A DNA stretch of 64,000 bases from Apoderus coryli (lineage: Eukaryota > Arthropoda > Insecta > Coleoptera > Attelabidae): NCBI GenBank assembly GCA_911728435.2, contig OU452201.1, positions 1,178,001 to 1,242,000 of the forward strand, written 5' to 3'. The notes under the pieces are model-generated. The model ran no database searches. It was not told where the DNA came from and worked only from the letters and a program-made list of their open reading frames with translations. Made by a program: the position numbers and the translations under genes. Positions 17,001-26,106 of the stretch are shown here, piece by piece. The stretch's first letter is position 1, and each line of letters opens with the position of its first letter.

Positions 17001-20000
17001 CTTATTCACAAGCTGGAATGTATTGGCATGTCGGCACCTTTGTTGTGATGGTTGGAGAGCTACCTGACTGGCAGAACTCAGATAGTCCGTTTCAGTGATT
17101 TCCTTTCTGACCCTATTTCGGTTTCTTCTGGTGTTCCCCAGGGTTCTCACCTCGGGCCATTGTTATTTAACTTATTTATAAATGATATCAAGCAGTGTTT
17201 CCTTCACAGTGAATTCAGGCTCTTCGCCGACGACCTGAAGTGTTACCGGCGTATCGGAGGTCCCACAGATTGTTATCTTCTGCAGGAGGATGTTGTGAGA
17301 TTTGTGCATTGGTGTGAGTTGCATGGTATGACTTTAAATGTTTCTAAGTGCTTTTGCGTAAATTTCAACCGAACCGGGAGACCTCTTTTGTATGAATATT
17401 TTGTCGACCATTCAGTCCTAAAATACAAATCTTCGGTCAAGGATCTGGGAATTTACCTGGACACTTCCTTGAGCTTTGTGGATCACATCAGGCACTCGAC
17501 TTCCAGGTCTCTGAAAGTGTTGGGTTTCATAAAGCGTTGCTCGGTTGATTTCAGTAATGTGAATACTATTAGAATTTTGTTCACGACGCTCGTCAGACCA
17601 CATTTGGAGTATGCCTCGGCGGTTTGGACCCCGTCATACGGTTGCCATTCTGCCCGAGTTGAGAGCGTTCAGCGGCGTTTCCTTAGGTATGTTCACTTTA
17701 AGCTTGGTCGTCCGCGTCCTATCGATTTTGTGTTCGATTACGGAACAATGATGAGCGAGCTGGGGCTTACGACATTGAGTGATCGCAGGGTCGTCAGAGA
17801 TCTTTTAATACTTTATAAGCTTTTGAACAATATGGTATCGTCTTCTTATTTGTTGTCCAATATTCATTTTCATGTACCGTCTAGGAACAATAGATACTCT
17901 CACCTTTTCCACGAGGAATTTCACCGTACAAATTACGGAGGAAATAATTTTGTCCCTAGAGTGGCCAGGATGGCGAATTCTTGCTTAAGCGTTGATTTCT
18001 TTGCGCCTATAAGTGAATTTATTCGCCGTTTGAAATGTGAGCGTCGTGACGGCAGTTTTGCGTAAATCGATCGATACCTGTTGCGTTGACGATCATGGTT
18101 TTCCTTTTATTCCTGGCGTGGGTCTTGCGAATAGCTTTAGTATAACTTGAATTATGTTTAAATTGTCTACTTCTTGTGTAATTTAAAGTTTCTTAGGTTT
18201 TGTAAAATTGTTGAATTTGTGTAGTATTGCATGGAATTATATTTGTTATATTATTGACTTTTCAAAGGCCTTTGACAGAATGGACCACGGTGTTTTGATG
18301 CGGAAGCTGGACCAATTTGGATTTGTTACGAATTTGAAAACATTTTTTATGACATATTTAAGAAACCGATCCCAATATGTTTTCTATAATGGCTATTGTT
18401 CTCGAAAATATATAGCAACTTCTGGCGTTCCTCAGGGATCTAACCTTGGGCCTCTGCTTTTTTTGATGTTTGTTAATGATCTTGAATGCAAGCTTGACTG
18501 TGGTCGATTAATATTTGCTGATGATCTTAAAATATTTTCCGTCGTTGAGAATTTAAATCACTGTATAGTCCTGCAGCAGTGTCTAAATAGCGTTCAGGAA
18601 TGGTGTGTCGCAAACAGGCTTGCATTGAATCCATCTAAATGTAAATGTGTTAGTTATACCCGGAAGAATACATTTATTGAGTATCGGTATTCGATTGATC
18701 ACGCTGAAATACCTCGATCTGACTCTGTTAAAGATTTGGGAATTATATTTGACTCTAAACTTACATTTGTGGAGCATATTAATACCAAAGCTTCTGAAGC
18801 AAGTAAAGCTTATGGATTCATATTCAGAAACTGTACAGGTTTTAAAAACATTGACTCCTTGAAAATTTTATATTTTTCCTATGTGCGTTCAAAACTGGAG
18901 TACGGATCGCTAATCTGGTATCCGTATTACAGAGTACATGAATATACGATTGAGAGAATCCAGAGACGATTTTTGAAATTACTTATATTCAAAGTGGATG
19001 GACAGTATCCTTCAAGGGGAACAGACTATCAATTAATGCTTAACAGATTTCATTTACAAAGTTTGACCCTAAGAAGGAAATTGAATTCTCTTGGATTTCT
19101 CTATCATTTAATACATGGAAAAATAGATTGTGCTGACTTATTATCCAGATTAAATTTTAATGTTCCCCGAGTATTTGTCAGGAGTAGTAGAGTGTTTTTC
19201 ACTGAACGAGCCAGAACTAATATTTTATTGAGATCTCCCATTCATGTTTTCTGTAATAATTTTAATATAATTTGTGCTGGATGTGATATATTTGCTGATG
19301 GGCTTCGGGAACTTATGCAATATGCGGAGTCCTGTTTGTCATGAGTGTACTCGTCTTTGTTTTTTGTTTTATTTTGTTTTTGTTTTTATTTTTGAAACAT
19401 GTGTACGTTTGAATTTTGCTAGTATAATTGAATTGTCTACATTACTTGGCGTTCGCTTATTTTGTTACTACTGTTAATTATTATCATGTGTTCGGATCGG
19501 GTATTTTACGTGGAGCTATTATATATAAGTAAATATATTTTTTTTTTTTTATGATGTGCATTATTACTGTTACTTTTTCTATTTGATTGTATATATTTGA
19601 TTCATTTTGTGGATATTCTTTCAGTGGTTTTGTTTATATTTATAATCATTATTGTTTGTATTGCTCTGTAAAGGGAATATTTTTTCTGTTGGGCAATAAA
19701 GCTATTATTATTATTATTATTATATTGTATGCTGTATAAATGGACTTTGTCCGTGAATAAATAAATAAAGAAATAATAATAATATATTTTCTCATATTCT
19801 AGTTATGAACATTTCATTGAAGACGTCGACACCTATAGGAGAATGTTAATGATTCTTTCCAAAGAAATGTATAGCAACAGATTCCCGATAATCGGATTAT
19901 ACAAAAATGTCGCCTATACATTTTACGTTTGTACCACGATTGCCTTACATAAATTCGACGAATGTGAACACACTTATGAAAGTATCACAACACATTTGTT

Positions 20001-23000
20001 GTCGATATTATATTCAAAAGACCTCAATATTGCAAAATTTGGTCTAAGGTTACTCATAGGTAGGTATATATTTAATTTTTAAATATATGTTTTTCATATA
20101 GTAAATTTTGAGAGTTTCAAATAAACCGCGATCAAATACTTGTACCTACAACGTGTTCTAAACTAAATGTATGTTTTTTCTAGTTTTGAATCACGCTTTT
20201 GCTTGTGACTATGATACTTATCGAAACCACCCGCTTCTAGTGACAAATGCATTGGAAATATCTCAGGATGTTTTTGATTTTGTGAATTATTTAAATAAAC
20301 GGTGTTTGAAAAAACTGTTGAAACGTATACATCCTTATATCCATACGTATTTGGTAAATACTATACGAGTTTCAACGATGAGCGAATGTGAGGGTATAGT
20401 TTTGACATATACTTTACTCAGATACTATCCTTGTGTGCTAAGGTAAGTTAATAAAATTTGATATGTTACATATTTCATTCTTAAATTTGTTAAAATGTGT
20501 AATCTTTTACTTCAGAAAATATTCCAAAAGGTTATTAATTGCAAGAGTAGTAGATCTCTTATTACGAAAGTCATATTGACCTTGCATAAAGAGATTATTT
20601 GCTTCAAAATTCAGTTATTTGATTTTTTATAATAGACTCAAAGATTTTCGAAAAAATTGGCAAGATCGATATTGGTCGATAGTTACTGGGATCATCAACC
20701 GATCCTTTATTTTTGTAGATTGGAATAACTCTTGCCTCCTTCAAGACCGCCGGAAATACAGCGTCACCAATGCAATGGTTTATCAACTTAATAAGCGGCA
20801 CCACTAGCAGATTCTTTAAATTCCCAATAATCCTAACATTAAGCTCATAACAATCCGAGCTTTTTGTGTTTTTCATACCTGATAGTTTTTCACGTACTTC
20901 ATTAAAGGTTACCGTTCTCAAACTAAATCCAGCAGCTCTAGTGGGAGACATATATTTCTCAAAAGTGACCGATGTGGCTGGTAGCTGTTTTATGATATCA
21001 TCAGCCGCAGTTGTAAAGTAGTCATTTAAAATATGCGCAGTCAAGTTCTCAGCTGTCCCGAGATTTGGAGTTGATTCCCAATCCTTGACCAGTCTCCACA
21101 CAGCAGCAGGCCTATTAATAGCGGATGCAATATACTCCTCATAATCCCTTCTTTTGGCCTTAGAAAGTTCAGCTCGATATTGTTTTTTATAGTGTCTCAA
21201 GGCGACTTTAGATACAGACTGAGAATCCGATTTATGAATCAAATGCATGGTGCATAGCAGATCTCTCATCCTGCGCAAATCATCGCTGAACCAATTTATG
21301 CGACCCAGCGCTGATCCAGCAGTGACTGTTTTAGATTTAAGAGGAAAACAACTTTCAGCTGTATTTGTAATGACATTAGTAAACGTTAGAAATCTACTAT
21401 CAATGCTTATATTTTTATCATCGATAAAGTCCCAATTAATATTCTCGATTCGATTGTACAAGTTAAAAAGTCCGTATTGAGTTATGGGTCTGTAACTAAT
21501 TTTTGCAACAGGCTCCGTCGGGGAAGTGCGCCCTTCAAAGGTGAAAGAAATGCCATCGTGATCGGACAGATGATGTAAATTAAAAGGTTTGAATGTTGTG
21601 GGGTTAACATTTATATTTGTGAATACATTATCCAGACACGCACTACCTCGAGTTGGAAAAGACAGAGAGCCATGCAAGCCATAAGCCCGAAAAAAATCAC
21701 ACAGGTCAGCCGTTTCAAAATGGACATTAAAGTTTCCCGTGACAATGACACTCTGGGACAAATTTATACTCTCCAGTATCTTAGCCATAATCTCAAAAAA
21801 CCGACAGAGATCTCCATTTGGCGATCTATAAATAGTGACAATGTGGGTAGAAAAGGTTTTTAGGAAAATTCCCGCAGTCTCACAGTTCACCTCTTCCGAA
21901 TTTCCGGAGATATTCAGAACTCGGTACTCAATATTGTTTTTTAGGTATATTCCTACACCTCCATGATACTTTGCAGTTCTACAGAAACCCGCGACAGCCC
22001 TGTAATCCCCACAACCTGTAATAGAAAATTCATTTACATTCAACCAGTGCTCGTTTATACACGAGCAATCAAATAGTTGGTCTTTGAGAACCATTTCAAA
22101 ATCCAAAATTTTATTTCTCAAACACTGAACGTTCGCATGAAGCACTGAAAAAGTCACGACGCCTGAGCTCCGTCTCAATGAGGTACAGTTCACAGATCGT
22201 TTATTGGTGGGAACACTCTTCAAACCTTCGCTATTGGAGGATCCACATTGGCCTTCGGTAGCACCCTCGGTTTCATAAAAAACTTAGATACTATGACACC
22301 AGTAGGCCATATATCCATATATGATTTTGAATACGCGATTCAAAGTTTAATGGCGTTATTGATTGTCCTGAGCTGCTTGAAGGATTCCGTCTGACTGTTC
22401 TGCGAATAAACTCAAGAAATTACCAATTATTCCATTGTGATAGAGCTCGAACAAATATTATGTTGAGGTCCCCATTGTCCACTATGTCTCGCACGTTTAA
22501 TGTGGTGTGCCGGAATTGTGATTTGTTTCATGATACATTGATATATATTTTGGCGGCCGCAGAACTTGTACTTGGTTGTGATGATTGAATTTGATTGTTT
22601 ATATATTTTTTATGTTTATTTCTTTATTTATATCTCTATTAATTAATTGTCTTATATATATTTATATTCTTTGTATTGATACTTTTGTGTGGTTGCTCTG
22701 TAACTGGAAATTTTCTGTTGAGCAATAAAGCATTTATTTATTACTGTATTTTTAGAATGGCATAAAATAAAAAAAAATCATGATTTCCAGACAGTTCGAA
22801 GACGACAAACAGACGACCCTGGAGGACCTCGTAAGGCTTTGTGTTGCGCCAGTAGAAGACCGCCTGCCCACTGCGGCGGTGTGCTGTATCGCATCATTTT
22901 TACATGAGGAACAGCTTCGTGGGTTTCGCAATTTTTCTGGATTGATTAATGAGTTGGAGTCTAATGCGTCACCTGCCGCTGCGGTTCATCGTAGATTAGC

Positions 23001-23908
23001 CGTTGCTGAGTTGTTGAGTCTCAATTGTGCGTTGTTTTGCGACAACAATCCCTTCTTACAAGGTTACCAGCTGTGCGAAGTGATAAACATTTGCATGGTT
23101 CTACTTGAAGACGAAGACAGCTTAGTTAGAAATACTATGACTTTGTTTTTTGATGTGTTAAAGTACTCGATACGAGGTCACATATTTATTAAACAGTCAG
23201 TGTAAGTTAGACGGATCTTTTAAGGAACCAAAAGCGGTTGACAATATTAAAATTATTTCCTTAAATTTTCAGGATTGAAATTCCGTGGACTGTAGTACCA
23301 GAAAAGGCCAGAGAAGATTTGCTGCAAGTTACCTTACAGCTAGCACCAAGGAGAATGGCTATTTGTCTAATTGTGTCATGGGCGTTTCGATTTTTTTCGA
23401 GACCATGTTCAGTTCAGGAAGCAGTAAGTCTAATTGTGATTAGTTGATGAGGAAAAATATATTAAATTGAATGCTGAAATATTGTGTTTAGCTCTTCGAA
23501 AAAGGATGTTTGAACGAATATGCTGAAAACATACCATTAGTGGACGTCGCAGTCAGAGTCCTTATCAAATCGCTGTGGGTGCTACCTCCAGGGCTCTCCT
23601 TTAGCGATCGTTCGATTTTCATAGAAGAACACATGCTGGTAGTGACGACAATCTTAGTGGATTCATTGAATAGTTGTGAATTCCCAATGATAGCTCATGA
23701 TACTAAGAAATCTGTGATATGTGTGCTCACGTCAATTATGAATTATCTAGAGACAGTGAAAGTATGTGAAATTAACTTTGCACGTGATTTTAAACGATAT
23801 ATGAACCAGTCTATTGCAACATACCTAACGACACGCATGGATAAAAATACATTAACTTGTGCGAAATCGTTCTTTAAACGGTTTTTTGAATATCTTTTTA
23901 CCCTGTAA
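5083..23908 (+). CDS. THADA: THADA homologue (thyroid adenoma-associated protein), DUF2428 protein
   Basis: A large HEAT-like helical-repeat protein; the Drosophila homologue is linked to SERCA and energy balance. My model has 19 exons: 5083-5372, 5461-5716, 5780-6006, 6283-6512, 6582-6775, 7171-7353, 9216-9428, 9520-10050, 11082-11392, 11460-12027, 12688-12873, 12993-13253, 15278-15466, 15573-15724, 19803-20059, 20184-20442, 22791-23201, 23273-23423, 23492-23908. They join in frame to 1761 residues. The DUF2428 core is at about 735-1010 and includes HAWRTMKEMTLLL, HRGVFEQAYVGF and CPTRRSAGLPF. RNSSTLLYASLITRIFGVQR (from about 1065) is the next THADA block. One doubt: the strong donor at 7365 breaks phase with 9216, whereas the weaker GT at 7354 keeps it. 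A poly(A) signal is at 24091. Introns are packed with mobile elements. Confidence 0.93.
6829..7060 (-). pseudogene. Tc1/mariner transposase fragment
   Basis: In a THADA intron, on the minus strand, about 75 codons read VGPYYFDNENGNAITVNENH followed by YRKMIRSFLC. This matches the second catalytic-aspartate region of Tc1/mariner transposases and is a diverged relative of the element at 13453-14729 (GTFFFENEQGVAVTVNGDRY). No terminal repeats were recognised. It is a dead fragment. Confidence 0.65.
7365..9020. other. Large THADA intron, mostly featureless
   Basis: AT-rich intron sequence with no protein family recognised. A 60-codon ORF at 8385-8567 has an acceptor-like site at 8346, but translation in the phase needed to follow the upstream exon meets a stop after about 20 codons, so I do not include it in the gene. 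An ATATATATATAT run is at 8980-8995. Confidence 0.5.
9021..9097 (+). repeat. tRNA-derived SINE head (or tRNA pseudogene)
   Basis: Contains a good RNA polymerase III box A (TAGTTTAATTGG, 9031-9042) and box B (GGGTTCAAATCC, 9074-9085), spaced as in a tRNA, with an anticodon-like arm between (GACCGGCCATCGGGAG). The outer arms do not pair into an acceptor stem, so it is not a working tRNA. The layout suits the 5' head of an arthropod SINE. No clear tail was found before the THADA exon at 9216. Confidence 0.6.
10200..10711 (-). mobile_element. LINE remnant with RNase H and CCHC-like tail
   Basis: On the minus strand, pieces read SLDCIPEHAGIRENEEANK (RNase H motif, about 10690-10615), then ILTGHYRLRKHIYSKI (about 10430) and, after a frameshift, LGLEESDACRFCREEQE. 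The order RNase H then TGH..L plus ESD.CRFC is that found at the C-terminus of R1/I/LOA-type LINE ORF2. It is heavily decayed and sits antisense in a THADA intron. Confidence 0.7.
10785..10960. repeat. Inverted repeat, two arms of about 36 bases
   Basis: The arm at about 10788-10823 (CTTGTGGTATCTCCACAACT inside) is the reverse complement of the arm at about 10923-10958 (AGTTGTAGAGACACCACAAG), with four or five mismatches, around a 100-base loop. It could be a small MITE or the ends of a deleted element. It lies in the THADA intron before exon 9. Confidence 0.6.
12118..12210. repeat. Short repeat with CCGAAACGTCG core
   Basis: On the minus strand it reads CTGAGGATGACTT, then AATAAAAGCCGAAACGTCG. 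Inverted copies of AAACAAAGT flank it (about 12130 and 12195). The core resembles a degraded hammerhead ribozyme, as carried by Penelope-like elements and retrozymes. No ORF accompanies it. Confidence 0.45.
13453..14729 (-). mobile_element. Tc1/mariner-family transposon with both ends and TA duplication
   Basis: A 1277-base element in a THADA intron. Its ends are inverted repeats of about 31 bases (TTGGGTCTGCCTGATAAC versus TCGGGTCCGCCATCTAAC, each running into a T tract), flanked by TA at 13451-13452 and 14730-14731. The minus-strand transposase ORF is 14613-13768 and starts MVVYTLEQRWEILRHYFENH. It shows two helix-turn-helix regions, FSEEAHFDLGGYVNKQN (first acidic residues), VTVWCGFWSGGIIGTFFF and IWFQQDGATCHTA (second Asp). 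A frameshift near 13768-13775 cuts it; the normal C-terminus (LPWSCDLTPLVYYLWGAVKD and on to LNEIICHY) continues in another frame to about 13560. It is probably immobile on its own. Confidence 0.88.
15163..15255. repeat. Near-perfect hairpin just upstream of a THADA exon
   Basis: The arm from about 15163 (AACTAAACTAAAACACGTTT, then ACCACTTCACCAAAA) pairs with the arm ending at about 15255 (TTTTGGTGAAGTGGT, then AAACGTGTTTTAGTTTAGTA). The stem is about 45 base pairs with one bulge and one or two mismatches, and the loop is very short. It ends 22 bases before the acceptor AG of exon 13. It may be a MITE, a foldback or a precursor hairpin RNA. Confidence 0.8.
15820..16362. repeat. CGAAAC-rich strand-switching repeat, hAT-like end
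   Basis: The left half is full of ACCGAAAC-type words (15826-16085). From about 16090 the sequence switches to the complement, GTTTCGGT/CCGTTTCG, so the block is a large imperfect inverted repeat. It ends at about 16352-16362 with CAATCCCTGG, the reverse of the CCAGGGATTG end common in hAT elements. There is no transposase. It is a likely non-autonomous hAT element in the big THADA intron. Confidence 0.6.
16545..18206 (+). mobile_element. 5'-truncated LINE with one nonsense codon in its reverse transcriptase
   Basis: One reading frame from 16572 to 18065 encodes about 497 residues of reverse transcriptase, broken only by a TGA at 17046-17048. Blocks run in order: KSAGPDGIPPLFL, ITPIFKSGNRGDVSNYRPV, KAFDCVNH, SGVPQGSHLGPLLFNLFIND, FRLFADDLKCYRR (catalytic FADD), VKDLGIYLDTSLSFVDHI and VRPHLEYASAVW. 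Three residues before KAFD seem deleted (DFSKAFD is usual). Endonuclease and ORF1 are missing. It is of the CR1/Jockey-superfamily type; I cannot set the clade. A second, related LINE follows directly. Confidence 0.85.
18207..19736 (+). mobile_element. 5'-truncated LINE with open reverse transcriptase and 3' tail
   Basis: Open from about 18208 to the stop at 19342-19344. It begins inside the reverse transcriptase at NYICYIIDFSKAFDRMDH and continues with SGVPQGSNLGPLLFLMFVND, LIFADDLKIF (catalytic FADD), VKDLGIIFDSKLTFVEHI, RSKLEYGSLIWYPYY and the tail RARTNILLRSPIH. The 3' UTR ends with GGGCAATAAAGC and an (ATT)n microsatellite at 19703-19726. With no stop or frameshift in about 375 codons, it looks younger than its left neighbour. 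Only the 3' end of the element is present, so it cannot move alone. Confidence 0.85.
19737..19785 (+). mobile_element. LINE 3'-terminal scrap
   Basis: TGGACTTTGTCCGT followed by GAATAAATAAATAAAG. This matches the 3' end of the minus-strand LINE at 2505-3120 and marks a third, very short insertion behind the two LINEs at 16545-19736. Confidence 0.55.
20509..22262 (-). mobile_element. LINE 5' portion: endonuclease and start of reverse transcriptase, inverted
   Basis: The minus-strand ORF 22223-20604 (open upstream to about 22285) encodes an apurinic-type endonuclease then the N-terminal part of a reverse transcriptase. Endonuclease signs: VLHANVQCLRNKI, NEHWL, YHGGVGIYLK, VTGNFNVHF, DNVFTNIN and SDHDGISFTF. 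Reverse transcriptase signs: KSSDCYELNVRII, EARVIPIYKNKGS and PSNYRPISILPIFSKIFESI. Coding continues past 20604 as QGQYDFRNKRSTTLAINNLL to about 20510, where similarity stops before the catalytic FADD motif. A plus-strand LINE 3' end abuts it at about 22300. Loss of the 3' half with the 5' half kept is unusual for a LINE. Confidence 0.8.
22300..22745 (+). mobile_element. LINE 3' end abutting the inverted LINE half
   Basis: The plus strand reads the C-terminal reverse transcriptase tail: VIDCPELLEGFRLTVLRINS, then DRARTNIMLRSPLSTMSRTF and CRNCDLFHDTLIYILAAAEL. It matches the tail of the LINE at 18207-19736 (RARTNILLRSPIHVFCNNFN). It ends with GAGCAATAAAGC and ATTTATTTATT. Together with the inverted 5' part on its left it looks like one twin-primed insertion. 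Confidence 0.7.
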
Positions 23909-24096
23909 TGATATTTTTTTTTTTTATAAACAAAGTTAACATTTATTGTGAAGTAGAACTTTGAACGACACTATTCATACATTACATCTGGACTATGTTC
24001 TTATTGACTGTTCCACATGGTGTAGTTATTTTTTAAGGTTAAAGAAAATGTGTTTTTACGCGATAAAACGAAATAATTTTAATTGTGGATAATAAA

Positions 24097-24696
24097 TTGT
24101 ACATAAAGATATTACTTATTTCATACAAATTATTTGAATAAATATATATTGAATTATAATTTAGTTTGCGTTTTAAAATCTTACTACTGTAGACCTGTAG
24201 TGTCAAAATTAATCTCATCCAATGAGCGCACAGTTTATACCTTAAACCCATGATATATTTGATTGTATTATGCCTTTAAAACAATTAGCGGTGATGTTGG
24301 AACAAACTTATCGTGGTCGGCTAAAGTCAAGAAAAAGAAGTTATGCCCTTCTCTTTTTGTATGACCCTGTCATTAAGGTCTTGCGATATTTGTCAAAATA
24401 TTTCTGTAAGTTTATTTTTCTGTGCAAGTTTTCTGTCAAAAATACTATCTGATAATTGGATTAAATGTTCAAACACGTCTTAGTGCGATCACGGAAATGT
24501 GTGCAATAACGATTTTGATTTAATTGTTTTGGAATTTGTATTTGTTTTCGATGCCTCTCTTCGACACCTGAGATCGATTGCAAGAAAACATCGTTTTATC
24601 GTGGATCCCTATTCTTAACTTAACCCAACTTTTGCATGAGGTGTAAAATGTAAATAAATAATAACAGATTGTCGAAGAAGAAAATTATCAACAGAA
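24097..24696 (+). other. THADA-RRP4 intergenic region with one unassigned short ORF
   Basis: A 60-codon ORF at 24270-24452 begins MPLKQLAVMLEQTYRGRLKS, and a GTAAGT donor follows 45 codons at 24406. No partner exon or known family was found, and it does not fit in phase as a first exon of RRP4, which has its own good start. It may be chance. The remainder must contain the RRP4 promoter. Confidence 0.35.
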
Positions 24697-26082
24697 ATGT
24701 CTCAAAAAATATATATTCGCTTACCAACAGATAAAATTAACACATCTGTAGCAATAAATCGTAGATTTCCAAAGATATTTACTCCCGGTGAAATTGTTAC
24801 TTCCCAGTCAAATTACATACGGTAAGCATTCGATTTTAAACTGAAATTCAGCAATGATAAATTTTAATATTTATTTTAATATACCTAAGTGGTCATGGAA
24901 CATATAAGGAAGACGATATTCTTAAAGCTTCGGTAGCAGGCGTTAAAGAACAAGTTGATGTGTTAGTTTCTATAAGACCATTGAAAAGTCGTTATGATGG
25001 CCAAGTACGAGATGTACTTGTTGGTAGGATCATAGAAGTACAACAGAAACGTTGGAAAGTGGATACAAACGCCCGACTTGATTCCGTACTGATGATTTCA
25101 TCAGTCAATTTACCTGGAGGAGAACTAGTAAGTAAGAAAACTTATTAGGAATGGAATATAATTTCAAAGGAAGACTGTGTGTTATAGTATTAGTCTTTAT
25201 TTTGGTTAATCGCCACTACTTATACTAATTGGGTGCAACAATAAATAATGCAAGTGTAAATATATTACAGCGAAAGAGATCGGCTGAAGATGAACACATG
25301 ATGCGACAGTATTTAAGAGAAGGTGATTTGATAAGCGCTGAAGTACAGAGTGTATTTTCTGATGGGTCCCTTTCATTGCACACAAGGAGTCTGAGATATG
25401 GCAAAGTAAGTAACGTAATATAAGAAAGGTGTGTTTGACATAGGGATCCACCAATACGTATATTTTTGAACCGTTAAATATGACGAGTAGAAAACTGATG
25501 AAAAAGTGATTTTAAGTCACTATGGTTTTATATAATAAAATGATATACCTAATAATAGCAGTCACGTGAATTATTTAATTAAATTTTTGTTTTTGTAAAT
25601 TATTCTGTTTATTCTAGTTGTCCCAAGGTGTCTTAGTAACTGTATTTCCATCACTAATTAAAAAGAGTAAAATTCGTTTCCACAGTTTACCATTTGGTAT
25701 AGACATTATTTTGGGGAATAATGGATACATTTGGATTAGTCCGCTCACAAAATGTGGAGAGGAAAATGTAGGCGGATTTGTACAAAATTTGACAGAGGTA
25801 AGTTTGAGACATCACTAAAGCTTGAACCTTCAACTGTTAATTTCCTTGATGTTTTCACAGGTGATTCCAATGGAGACTCGTGAAACTATCTCAAGAGTTC
25901 GAAACTGTATCCTAGCGCTAGCCCATCATAATATGATGTTGTTCGATACCAGTATCGTTTTTGCGTATGAGGAATCGTTAAAATACTCCGTTATCGAATT
26001 ACTCTTACCAGAATCGATGGCCGATATCGCTATATTAACACAACAAAGGTTATGTATGTTGGAGGATTATTCTTTTAATTAA
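24697..26082 (+). CDS. EXOSC2: Exosome complex component RRP4 (EXOSC2)
   Basis: Cap subunit of the RNA exosome, which guides RNA into the barrel for 3'-5' decay and processing in nucleus and cytoplasm. Five exons: 24697-24821, 24890-25127, 25271-25405, 25618-25797, 25861-26082. They join in phase to 299 residues, close to the usual length. Order: N-terminal domain with FTPGEIVTSQ and GHGTYKEDD, S1 domain with RYDGQVRDVLVGRIIEVQQK and the strongly conserved RWKVDTNARLDSVLMISSVN, then LPGGELRKRSAEDEHMMRQY and VFSDGSLSLHTRSLRYGKL, and a KH domain around ILGNNGYIWI. ATG at 24697 is the only sensible start before the conserved region. An AATAAA lies at 26101. No defects were seen. Confidence 0.96.
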
Positions 26083-26106
26083 TATTTAGTTATTTTTTTA
26101 AATAAA

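Noticed and set aside
19703..19726. (ATT)n tract as a stand-alone microsatellite of interest
   Set aside because: It is the 3' tail of the LINE at 18207-19736.
16572..22223. LINE ORFs as THADA exons or host genes
   Set aside because: They carry reverse transcriptase and endonuclease motifs, and THADA exons on each side join in phase without them.
24270..24452. Alternative first exon of RRP4 or a small gene
   Set aside because: No family match. RRP4 has a good start at 24697, and the phase after the GTAAGT donor does not lead to a supported partner exon.
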